Positions 1 through 5,324 of a stretch of DNA of 5,905 nucleotides are shown here, piece by piece. The notes beneath the pieces are model-generated. The model did not search any database. It was not told the DNA's origin and saw only the letters and a program-made list of their open reading frames with translations. The stretch's first letter is position 1; every line of letters starts with the position of its first letter. A program made the position numbers and the translations under genes. Origin of the DNA: Pseudomonadota bacterium (lineage in GTDB: Bacteria; Pseudomonadota; Gammaproteobacteria; Steroidobacterales; Steroidobacteraceae); NCBI GenBank assembly GCA_021820785.1, contig JAKADE010000189.1, forward strand, positions 1 through 5,905, in the 5' to 3' direction.

Positions 1-1251
1 ATAGCTCAGCGTACCCTTGGGAGCGAGGACGCGCGGGGCGCCGTGTCCGTCGGCCGCGCGAACCATGAGTTCGCTGCTCTGACCGTCGTCGCGGACATAA
101 GCGATCCACTTGCCGTTCGGCGACCACGCGGGGACTTTGTCATTGCTCGCCACGCGGGTGCTGAGGTCGGTGGTGTGCCCGTACTTCACAGGCACGGTGA
201 ACAGCGCGCCCCGAGCGCTGAATACGGCGAGCTTGCCGTCCGGCGCCACGTCGGCGGCTCGGATCATCTTGGCTGCAGCGAACTCATACGGAAGGGTATG
301 CGTGCCGCTCAGCGGTACGGTGACGTGAACCGGTGCCAGCTGGTGCGTCGCGAACGAGTACACGTACAGCCGGCCGCCATCGGATACGGCGATGCCGCTG
401 TTGCCGGCGCTCGGCCAGTCCACATCATAGGTCGAGAAATGTGAGATCTGGCGCAGCGTGCCGGTCCTCAGGTTCTTTGCCCACAGGTTGAGCACGCCGC
501 CGGGACCACGGTCCGAAGCGAAGTACAGGGTGTGGCCCACCCACATCGGGTAGGTGTCCTCGCCCTTCCAATGCGTCAGACGGGTGCTGGCGCCGGTGCT
601 GAGGTCGTAGGTATAGATGTCGCCAGCCTGGCCGCCGAAGTAATGCTTGCGGTGGAAGGCGCGCAGGATCCGCGAGAGCTTGTTGTACGCCACCGAGGTG
701 CCGGCGGCATTGAACGAGAGCGGCCCGGTCCAGGGCATCGGCAGCACGGTCGGCAGACCGCCCGTGACCGGCACTTCGAAGGCGCGCTCGATCTGCGGGT
801 TGAAGCTCGCGCGGCGCGACAGGAACACGACGTCACGGCTGTCGGGGGTCCAGCCGATCACCACGTTGTCGGGCAACGTGGTGATCCGGCCATTTCTCGG
901 CTGGTTGACCGAACGCCAGGTGAGCTGTCGGACCGGCCCACCGTCGATGGAGACGACGTAGACGTCAGTGTTCCCGCGGTACCAGCCCGTAAACGCCACC
1001 CACTGACCGTTCGGTGAAATCACCGGATGGGAGTCATAGCCGGAATCGGCGGTCAGGCGTACGGCCTCGCCGCCCTGCACGGGCACCTTCCAGACGGCTC
1101 CGCCGGCTTCGAACACCACGGTGCTGCCGTGCAGGCTGGGGTAGCGGATCAGCGCCTGTACCGGCCCGCTGGTCTGAGCCTGGGCGCCGTGTGAAAGCAC
1201 AAATAGGGACAACGCGGCGCCGAGCGCGCCGGCGAATCTCTTCAACGTCAT
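1..1251 (-). CDS. Tricorn protease homologue (S41-family peptidase), N-terminal part, runs off the left edge
   Basis: The frame is open from an ATG at 1251 to position 1, giving 417 residues without a stop; the 3' end lies outside the window. Residues 1-25 look like a Sec signal peptide (basic MTLKR, a hydrophobic stretch, then AQA before Q26), so the protein is probably periplasmic. The rest is beta-propeller material with TolB/PD40-type blades: HPVISPNGQWVAFTG at 75-89, GWTPDSRDVVFLSRR at 133-147, YFGGQAGDIYTYDL at 204-217, VAPDGKLAVFSARG at 335-348 and VPAWSPNGKWIAYV at 373-386. The GGQAGDIYTYDL and FSTYDVDWPS segments match what I recall of the first propeller of bacterial tricorn homologues. 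Family members are roughly 1050-1100 residues, so the PDZ domain and the S41 serine-protease domain would lie beyond the edge. Tricorn enzymes trim oligopeptides, and an exported form would do so in the periplasm. A GAGGA ribosome site sits 7 bases before the start. A non-catalytic TolB-like or amidohydrolase-associated propeller is the alternative. Confidence 0.85.
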   Translation of the reverse strand, partial: MTLKRFAGALGAALSLFVLSHGAQAQTSGPVQALIRYPSLHGSTVVFEAGGAVWKVPVQGGEAVRLTADSGYDSHPVISPNGQWVAFTGWYRGNTDVYVVSIDGGPVRQLTWRSVNQPRNGRITTLPDNVVIGWTPDSRDVVFLSRRASFNPQIERAFEVPVTGGLPTVLPMPWTGPLSFNAAGTSVAYNKLSRILRAFHRKHYFGGQAGDIYTYDLSTGASTRLTHWKGEDTYPMWVGHTLYFASDRGPGGVLNLWAKNLRTGTLRQISHFSTYDVDWPSAGNSGIAVSDGGRLYVYSFATHQLAPVHVTVPLSGTHTLPYEFAAAKMIRAADVAPDGKLAVFSARGALFTVPVKYGHTTDLSTRVASNDKVPAWSPNGKWIAYVRDDGQSSELMVRAADGHGAPRVLAPKGTLSY

Positions 1252-1258
1252 GCAGCAA

Positions 1259-1263
1259 TCCTC
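1259..1263 (-). promoter_or_regulatory. Ribosome binding site of the tricorn homologue
   Basis: On the minus strand GAGGA lies 7 bases upstream of the ATG at 1251. It supports that start, which also gives a clean signal peptide at the N terminus. Confidence 0.6.
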
Positions 1264-1375
1264 AGTGGCAGATCAGGAGGGCGGGCGGCCGCTCCCGTCG
1301 GTGGACCCCGTCAATTGGAGTTGATCTAATGCCTCGGATTCTGCGCGCGCCTTGGTTGGGTGGCAAGTGCATACA

Positions 1376-1404
1376 GACGTCGATTCGGACGTCGATTCGG
1401 ACGT
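1376..1404. repeat. 12-bp tandem direct repeat, 2.4 copies
   Basis: The unit GACGTCGATTCG occurs at 1376-1387 and 1388-1399 without mismatch and is followed by a partial GACGT at 1400-1404. Each unit begins with the palindrome GACGTC, so palindromic cores repeat at 12-base spacing. It lies about 125 bases upstream of the tricorn-homologue start. It could be an iterated binding site or a chance slippage repeat; the sequence alone does not decide. Confidence 0.6.
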
Positions 1405-1443
1405 GTGCCGAACGAATTGAACTCACGTCCGTGTTGGCGGTCG

Positions 1444-1461
1444 TCCCGGCGAGTGCCGGGA
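1444..1461. repeat. Small inverted repeat, REP-like
   Basis: TCCCGGC at 1444-1450 pairs perfectly with GCCGGGA at 1455-1461 around the 4-base loop GAGT. The right arm can instead pair with bases 1467-1471 (CGGGA at 1457-1461 with TCCCG), so two alternative folds exist. The form, a short C-rich arm, a tetraloop and its complement in a gap between genes, is reminiscent of dispersed extragenic palindromes common in proteobacteria. Only one copy lies in this window, so dispersal is not shown. Confidence 0.45.
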
Positions 1462-1476
1462 GAAAATCCCGTTGCA

Positions 1477-1513
1477 GCGGCATCCCCGGAGGGCGGGCCC
1501 CCGGGGATGCCGC
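1477..1513 (-). terminator. Strong hairpin after the DUF885 gene, probable terminator or mRNA 3' end stabiliser
   Basis: GCGGCATCCCCGG at 1477-1489 is the exact reverse complement of CCGGGGATGCCGC at 1501-1513, giving a 13-bp stem with an 11-base loop. On the minus strand it begins four bases after the DUF885 stop codon (1518-1520). The usual long T tract is missing: reading leftwards the hairpin is followed by TGCAACGGGATTTTCT, with only four Ts about 10 bases away. It may therefore act as an imperfect intrinsic terminator or as a 3'-end protecting structure. Confidence 0.5.
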
Positions 1514-1517
1514 GCCG

Positions 1518-3329
1518 TCAGCGGCCGGCCGGCCGGCGCATGGGTTTGCCGGCCTGGCGGTTGCGGATCCAGCGGTCGATCACGTGGTTCAGTTCGGTGA
1601 GCGGCATGGCGCCGTGCTCGAGGATCGCGGCGTGGAATTCCTTGATGTTGAATTTCGCGCCGAGCGCCTGTTGCGCCTGCTTGCGCAGATGGAAGATATC
1701 CATCTGACCGATCATGTAGGAGAGAGCCTGACCCGGCCAGGCGATGTAGCGGTTGACTTCCGTGTTGATGTTCTGGGTGCTGAGCGCGGTGTTCTGCTCG
1801 AAATAGCGCACCGCCTGAGCGCGCGTCCAGCCCTCGGAGTGGATGCCGGTGTCGACCACCAGGCGCACCGCGCGCCACATCTGCCAGTCGAGGTAGCCGA
1901 ACTTGGAGTACGGATTGTTGTACAGACCCATCTGGCCGCACAGCGACTCGGTGTACAGCGCCCAGCCCTCACCGTAGGAGCTGTAGTAGTCGAAACGGCG
2001 GAAATTCGGCAGTCCCTTCAGTTCCATGGCGATCGGGATCTGCAGCTGGTGCCCCGGCCGGCCTTCGTGGCAGACCAGCACCTGGATGTCGTATTTCGGG
2101 CGGCTCTGCGGCTTGTACAGGTTCACGGCGATGTAGCCTGCAACACTGCCGTCGCCACTCGGCGGGACCGAGTATGCCGGGTAGGTATCCGGCGCGAGCG
2201 AGGCCGGGATGGCGCGCACGCCGTAGGGGACGCGCGGCAGGATCCACACCGGGAAGTACTTCACCAGCAGCGGATTGACTCGCATGGCTGCGGCCCGGTA
2301 GGCCTCGAGCAGGTGAGCCGGATGCTTGTAATAGAAGCGCGGGTTGGTGCGCAGGTAGTGCACGAACTGCCGGTAGGTGCCCTTGAAGCCGATCCGGTCG
2401 AACACGCGCTGCATCTGTGCGTGGATCTGGGCGACGCGCTTCAGGCCGATCTGGTGGATCTGGTGCGGCGTCAAATCGGTCGTCGTGTACTTGCGCACCA
2501 TGTAGGCGTAGTACGCCTTGCCATCGGGCAGTGCTTCGGCGGCGATGCTCGTGCGGCAGTGCGGCAGGTAGTCCTGATCAAAGTATTGCTGCAGCTTGCG
2601 GTATGCCGGCGTGATCACCTGGGCAATCGCGGTGCGGGCCTCGGCGCGCAGCCGAGCCTGCTCGGCCGCCGGAATGACCGAGGGCATCTTGCGAAACGGC
2701 GCGTAGAAGGGGCTCGCAGCCGGATCGGCGACGATGTTGGCGGCGATCTGGGCCGGAACGCCCTGCATCACCACCCGCGGTTCGGTCATGCCCGCCTTGA
2801 CTCCCTGCTTCAGCAGCGTGATCGTCTGATCCATGTACGGCATGAACGTGCGCAGGCGCTCGAGGTAATGCCGGTAGTCGGCGCGGGTCCGGAAGCGCAG
2901 AGTCTGCGTCAGGGTGCGCAGCGTCTGGATGCCCCACAGCTCGTTGATGGGCATCAGGTAGGTCTTCAGGTCGTAGCCCTGGACCCGCATCTCGTAGCGG
3001 TGCTTGAACAGGTCGTAGCTGATGCGGTCCTCGCGATCAAGCTCGCTACGGGGGATGGCCGCCAGGCGCTTGAGCGTCTGGAGGTCCTCCCGGTGCTCCC
3101 GGGCGAGCGACGCGAGGCTCATGTCGGCCCACTTGCCGTCGTACTGATGGAAGCCGTCGCCCGAGGCCTCGAGCGGATGCTCGCGCATCTCGCGCTGCCA
3201 CTCGGTCCGAAACAGCTGGTGCAGGGCGACTGCGGCGGGACGGGCGGTGCTGCCCGCGGCGGCCGCGAGCCCGAGGCCGGTACAGGACAGCAGAGCACAG
3301 AATCCGATGACTTTGAACGCGCGGAACAT
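1518..3329 (-). CDS. Exported DUF885 family protein, probable zinc metallopeptidase
   Basis: The protein has 603 residues, the usual size for exported DUF885 members, and appears complete. The ATG at 3329 is chosen because it gives a signal peptide (MFRAFKV, then a hydrophobic run to about residue 25) and follows the G-rich stretch AGGGGGGG. An upstream ATG at 3446 in the same frame would add 39 residues of arginine-rich, non-signal sequence. LLSC at 13-16 could be a weak lipobox, so a lipoprotein is possible. The family signatures lie in the C-terminal half: HEGRPGHQLQ at 421-430, where H421, E422 and H427 would be metal and catalytic residues by analogy with HExxxGH sites; EGWALYTE at 454-461, whose glutamate may be the third ligand; VDTGIH at 492-497; and EVNRYIAWPGQALSY at 524-538. 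Most relatives read HEAIPGHHLQ, so the GR and Q changes are slightly unusual. Substrate is unknown; a peptidase role is inferred from the motif. It is divergent from the sigma-factor gene. Confidence 0.9.
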   Translation of the reverse strand: MFRAFKVIGFCALLSCTGLGLAAAAGSTARPAAVALHQLFRTEWQREMREHPLEASGDGFHQYDGKWADMSLASLAREHREDLQTLKRLAAIPRSELDREDRISYDLFKHRYEMRVQGYDLKTYLMPINELWGIQTLRTLTQTLRFRTRADYRHYLERLRTFMPYMDQTITLLKQGVKAGMTEPRVVMQGVPAQIAANIVADPAASPFYAPFRKMPSVIPAAEQARLRAEARTAIAQVITPAYRKLQQYFDQDYLPHCRTSIAAEALPDGKAYYAYMVRKYTTTDLTPHQIHQIGLKRVAQIHAQMQRVFDRIGFKGTYRQFVHYLRTNPRFYYKHPAHLLEAYRAAAMRVNPLLVKYFPVWILPRVPYGVRAIPASLAPDTYPAYSVPPSGDGSVAGYIAVNLYKPQSRPKYDIQVLVCHEGRPGHQLQIPIAMELKGLPNFRRFDYYSSYGEGWALYTESLCGQMGLYNNPYSKFGYLDWQMWRAVRLVVDTGIHSEGWTRAQAVRYFEQNTALSTQNINTEVNRYIAWPGQALSYMIGQMDIFHLRKQAQQALGAKFNIKEFHAAILEHGAMPLTELNHVIDRWIRNRQAGKPMRRPAGR

Positions 3330-3537
3330 GACCCCCCCTGGATCGGATTGATTTTCCTCGAGTCTACCGGCTTCACCGCGTGCTGCCACCCGGGCGGCGC
3401 GGGGGCGCATTGTCCGCCAGGGAGAATTCCGGTAGCGTCGCGGCACGGTTTTTTTGCGCCGGGCGGGGGGCCACGCGCCGCTCTCAGCGCTCTATTGATC
3501 CTGGAGGCCCGCGATTGCGCGGAGGGCGTGAGCGAAC
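3330..3537. promoter_or_regulatory. Divergent intergenic region between the DUF885 and sigma-factor genes
   Basis: These 208 bases separate two genes transcribed away from each other, so promoters for both should lie here. I see a run of seven Ts at 3449-3455 and G/C-rich surroundings. There is no recognisable Fur box of the GATAATGATAATCATTATC type and no convincing -35/-10 pair on either strand. The location is an inference from gene layout, not from a promoter motif. Confidence 0.5.
3521..3526 (+). promoter_or_regulatory. Ribosome binding site of the sigma-factor gene
   Basis: GGAGGG lies 11 bases before the ATG at 3538, a little further than ideal. An in-frame TGA at 3529-3531 excludes any start further upstream in this frame. 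Confidence 0.5.
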
Positions 3538-4029
3538 ATGACGAATGCGACCGTACTGGTCGGCTGGCGGCGGCGCTGGAATCGCAGTCTTCTGCAGTTT
3601 CTGGGGCGCCGCGTCCGCTCGTCGGTGGAGGTCGAGGATCTCGCCCAGGAGATCTACCTGCGGCTGCTGCGCGCCCCGGACCTGCTGCAGGTGCGAAATC
3701 CCCAAGCCTACCTGATGCGTGTCGCCGGCCACGTGGTGGCCGAGTGGCGGCGCGAATTCCCGCCGACGGAGTCGCTCGGCACCGAGGAGGGCGATGCCGT
3801 CGTCGATGAGTGCCTGCCCGAGCTCACCCTGGATGCGAAACTGTCCGAGCAGCGGCTGAACCAGCAGCTGGCGCGGATGTCCCCGATGATGCGGGCGGTG
3901 ATACTGCTGCGCCTGCGCGATGAGCATACGTACAAGCAAATCGCACAGGAACTCGAGCTGACGCTGCGTCAGGTGCGGCGCTACCTGGCACGCGGCTACG
4001 AGCAACTGCGCGCCGTACTCGATGAGTAA
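3538..4029 (+). CDS. FecI-like ECF RNA polymerase sigma factor
   Basis: This 163-residue protein has the two-domain form and size of FecI-type extracytoplasmic-function sigma factors. Region 2 covers about residues 13-75, with VEDLAQEIYLRLLR at 32-45 and NPQAYLMRVAGHVVAEWRR at 54-72; these bind core polymerase and the -10 element. An acidic linker with GTEEGDAVVDE at 81-91 leads to region 4 at about 105-160. There MSPMMRAVILLRL at 114-126 precedes the helix-turn-helix TYKQIAQELELTLRQVRRYL at 131-150, which reads the -35 element. The start is fixed on the left by an in-frame stop nine bases upstream. Its last 8 bases overlap the FecR-like gene, so the pair is surely cotranscribed and probably translationally coupled. 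By family precedent it should transcribe the adjacent receptor gene when the receptor is occupied. Whether it also drives the divergent peptidase genes is unknown. Confidence 0.93.
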   Translation: MTNATVLVGWRRRWNRSLLQFLGRRVRSSVEVEDLAQEIYLRLLRAPDLLQVRNPQAYLMRVAGHVVAEWRREFPPTESLGTEEGDAVVDECLPELTLDAKLSEQRLNQQLARMSPMMRAVILLRLRDEHTYKQIAQELELTLRQVRRYLARGYEQLRAVLDE

Positions 4030-5212
4030 TCCGATGCGTTCAACGGACGACAGCCGGCAGTGGAGCGAGGACGCGGCGCACTGGTGGGTGCTGCTGCACG
4101 GGGAGGGTGCAACCGCCGCGGAGCGGCGCGAGTTCCTGGCCTGGGTGGCGCGCTCCCCGGAGCGCATCGAGGCGTACCTGCAGGTCGAGCGGCTGGTGGG
4201 CACACTGCGCGCCGGCACGGTCCGCTGGCCGGACACCTCGGTCGAGGCGCTGATCGAAGCGGCCCGGGCCTCGACCCGGCCGGTGCCCCTCGCGCCCGCC
4301 GCTCCCCCGGTGCAGAGCCGCGGCCCGGCGCCGGCCGGGGCGCCGCGGCGCCCCCGTGCTCGGTGGGCGGCCGGGGCTGCCGCCGCGCTGGCGCTGGCGG
4401 GCGCGCTCGGTGCCTGGCTGTGGATACCTAGCGGGGTGCAGATCTACCGCACGCGTGCCGGTGAGCAACGGTCGATCCTGCTGGCCGACGGTTCGCGGGT
4501 GACGCTGAATTCCGGCTCGGCCGTCGAGGTGGATCTGCGCAAGCGCCGCCGCGTGCTGCATTTACTGCGCGGCGAGGCGCTCTTCCAGGTCAGCCATGAC
4601 CCGGCGCGACCCTTCGACGTGCACGCCGACGGCGACGTGGTGCGGGCCATCGGTACCGAGTTCAACGTTGATCTTCGCCCGCGCTATGCGGCGGTCACGG
4701 TGCTGCAGGGCCGCGTGGCAGTCATGAGCGACCAGCAGGCCCGTCTGCCGGTACCGGTCACTCCCTTCTCGCCCCCGACGGGCGCGGTGCCGCGGGTCCG
4801 GCCTCGGCTCGAGCACTTTCCGGCGCCAGCGGGCGCGCTCATTCTCGGCGTGGCGCAGCAGGTGTTCATCACGCCGCACGGCATGAGCGCGCCGCGCCCG
4901 GTGAGTGACCTGGCGGCGACGACGGCGTGGACGCGCCGGCAGCTCGTGTTCGAGCACCGTCCGCTCGGCGAGGTGGTCGATGAGCTCGACCGCGATGGCC
5001 GTCAGCGCATCTTGATCGACAGCGCGCGGCTGCGCGCCCGCCAGGTGACGGGCGTGATCCAGCTGGATGACCCCGGATCGCTGCTCGAATTTCTCTCCGA
5101 CGTCCCGGGCGTGCGGATTCGCCGCCGCGCCGATGGCATGAGCGTCGTGACCCTGCGACGCGTCCATCGGGTGAGCGCGGCTCACCCGCGCGTGAATTCG
5201 CCTCGCGGCTGA
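4022..5212 (+). CDS. FecR-like transmembrane anti-sigma factor / signal sensor
   Basis: The protein has 396 residues, longer than the usual 310-340. Residues 14-60 form the cytoplasmic FecR N-terminal domain (DUF4880 type: AAHWWVLLHGEGATAAERR, then WVARSPERIEAYLQVERL), which handles the sigma factor. A proline/alanine-rich and arginine-rich stretch (88-114) leads into one membrane helix at about 115-135. The periplasmic FecR domain spans about 141-236, with LADGSRVTLNSGSAVEV at 154-170, LLRGEALFQVSHDPARPFDV at 181-200 and GTEFNVDL at 211-218. A proline-rich insert follows (242-270) and explains part of the extra length. Residues 302-379 form the C-terminal STN-like module (RQLVFEHRPLGEVVDELDR at 306-324, then GVIQLDDPGSLLEFLSDVPG at 344-363). 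The start at 4022 lacks a clear ribosome site and overlaps the sigma gene stop, which indicates translational coupling; ATG at 4034 is an alternative. It probably relays receptor occupancy to the sigma factor. Confidence 0.92.
   Translation: MSNPMRSTDDSRQWSEDAAHWWVLLHGEGATAAERREFLAWVARSPERIEAYLQVERLVGTLRAGTVRWPDTSVEALIEAARASTRPVPLAPAAPPVQSRGPAPAGAPRRPRARWAAGAAAALALAGALGAWLWIPSGVQIYRTRAGEQRSILLADGSRVTLNSGSAVEVDLRKRRRVLHLLRGEALFQVSHDPARPFDVHADGDVVRAIGTEFNVDLRPRYAAVTVLQGRVAVMSDQQARLPVPVTPFSPPTGAVPRVRPRLEHFPAPAGALILGVAQQVFITPHGMSAPRPVSDLAATTAWTRRQLVFEHRPLGEVVDELDRDGRQRILIDSARLRARQVTGVIQLDDPGSLLEFLSDVPGVRIRRRADGMSVVTLRRVHRVSAAHPRVNSPRG
5168..5188 (+). repeat. Perfect 9-bp hairpin at the end of the FecR-like gene
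   Basis: CGGGTGAGC at 5168-5176 pairs without mismatch with GCTCACCCG at 5180-5188 around a 3-base GCG loop. It lies within the last 15 codons of the gene, where the encoded tail (VHRVSAAHPR) is past the conserved domain. No T tract follows directly, so it is not an ordinary terminator. Confidence 0.5.
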
Positions 5213-5235
5213 AGTCCGCGGCGGCTGCTATTTTT
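5200..5235 (+). terminator. Possible intrinsic terminator or attenuator after the FecR-like gene
   Basis: CGCGG at 5204-5208 pairs with CCGCG at 5216-5220. The stem extends outward by a T-G pair (5203/5221) and GCC/GGC (5200-5202 with 5223-5225) if C5222 bulges. Five bases later comes TTTTT at 5231-5235. The stem spans the FecR stop codon at 5210-5212. The fold is imperfect and the T tract is short, so partial termination between the regulator pair and the receptor gene is a reasonable but unproven reading. Confidence 0.35.
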
Positions 5236-5324
5236 CTGCAGGGGAGGGGGCCAACCGCGGCCGCAAGCGCTCTACATATCAAAACGAGCATTAAATGCCG
5301 CCAAGTCGTCATCGGGGAGGTTCT
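5213..5324 (+). promoter_or_regulatory. Gap before the receptor gene, expected site of a sigma-dependent promoter
   Basis: In FecIRA-type loci the receptor gene has its own promoter used by the partner sigma factor, and this 112-base gap after a possible terminator fits that layout. Compared with the G/C-rich genes around it, 5271-5297 is AT-rich (TACATATCAAAACGAGCATT and onward). I cannot assign -35 and -10 elements with normal spacing. The call rests on gene order and the local base change. Confidence 0.35.
5314..5320 (+). promoter_or_regulatory. Strong ribosome binding site of the receptor gene
   Basis: GGGGAGG lies four bases before the ATG at 5325. The match is strong although the spacing is short. 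It contrasts with the FecR-like gene, which has none, and would allow the receptor to be made independently and in larger amounts. Confidence 0.6.

Larger units (their letters stand above)
1252..1517. other. Intergenic region between the DUF885 gene and the tricorn homologue
   Basis: This 266-base gap separates two genes that both read leftwards. It holds, from right to left, a 13-bp-stem hairpin just after the DUF885 stop, a second smaller hairpin, a 12-bp tandem repeat and the ribosome site of the tricorn gene. The size and the hairpins suggest the tricorn gene has its own promoter rather than depending only on read-through. I searched the minus strand for a -35/-10 pair and found none convincing. 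I see no small gene here. Confidence 0.6.

Noticed and set aside
43..444. A 133-codon plus-strand frame at the left end
   Set aside because: The minus strand here codes continuously for beta-propeller blades of the tricorn homologue, so this frame is a shadow.
1522..1538. GGCC/CCGG palindromic run at the end of the DUF885 gene
   Set aside because: It is explained by codons for the Arg/Pro/Ala-rich C-terminal tail in GC-rich DNA; I see no sign of a separate function.
3330..3446. Upstream extension of the DUF885 protein to an ATG at 3446
   Set aside because: The extra 39 residues are arginine-rich and would bury the signal peptide. The ATG at 3329 leaves the signal peptide at the N terminus and follows a G-rich ribosome site.
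3441..3455. Terminator at the run of seven Ts
   Set aside because: No stable stem precedes the Ts, and no gene ends here; it lies between two divergent starts.
1014..3809. A 931-codon open frame on the plus strand across most of the left half
   Set aside because: It is antisense to the well-supported DUF885 gene and continues through the intergenic gap into the sigma gene. The product is rich in R, G, H and V without any domain I recognise. Such frames are common opposite genes in GC-rich DNA.
3484..4236. A 250-codon frame on the minus strand opposite the sigma factor
   Set aside because: The plus strand encodes a clear ECF sigma factor with both regions intact. The antisense product shows no domain, and no ribosome site was evident.
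5280..5310. ECF-type promoter with CAAAAC (5280-5285) as -35 and CGTC (5307-5310) as -10
   Set aside because: The spacer would be 21 bases against the usual 16-17, and the target motif of this sigma factor is unknown.
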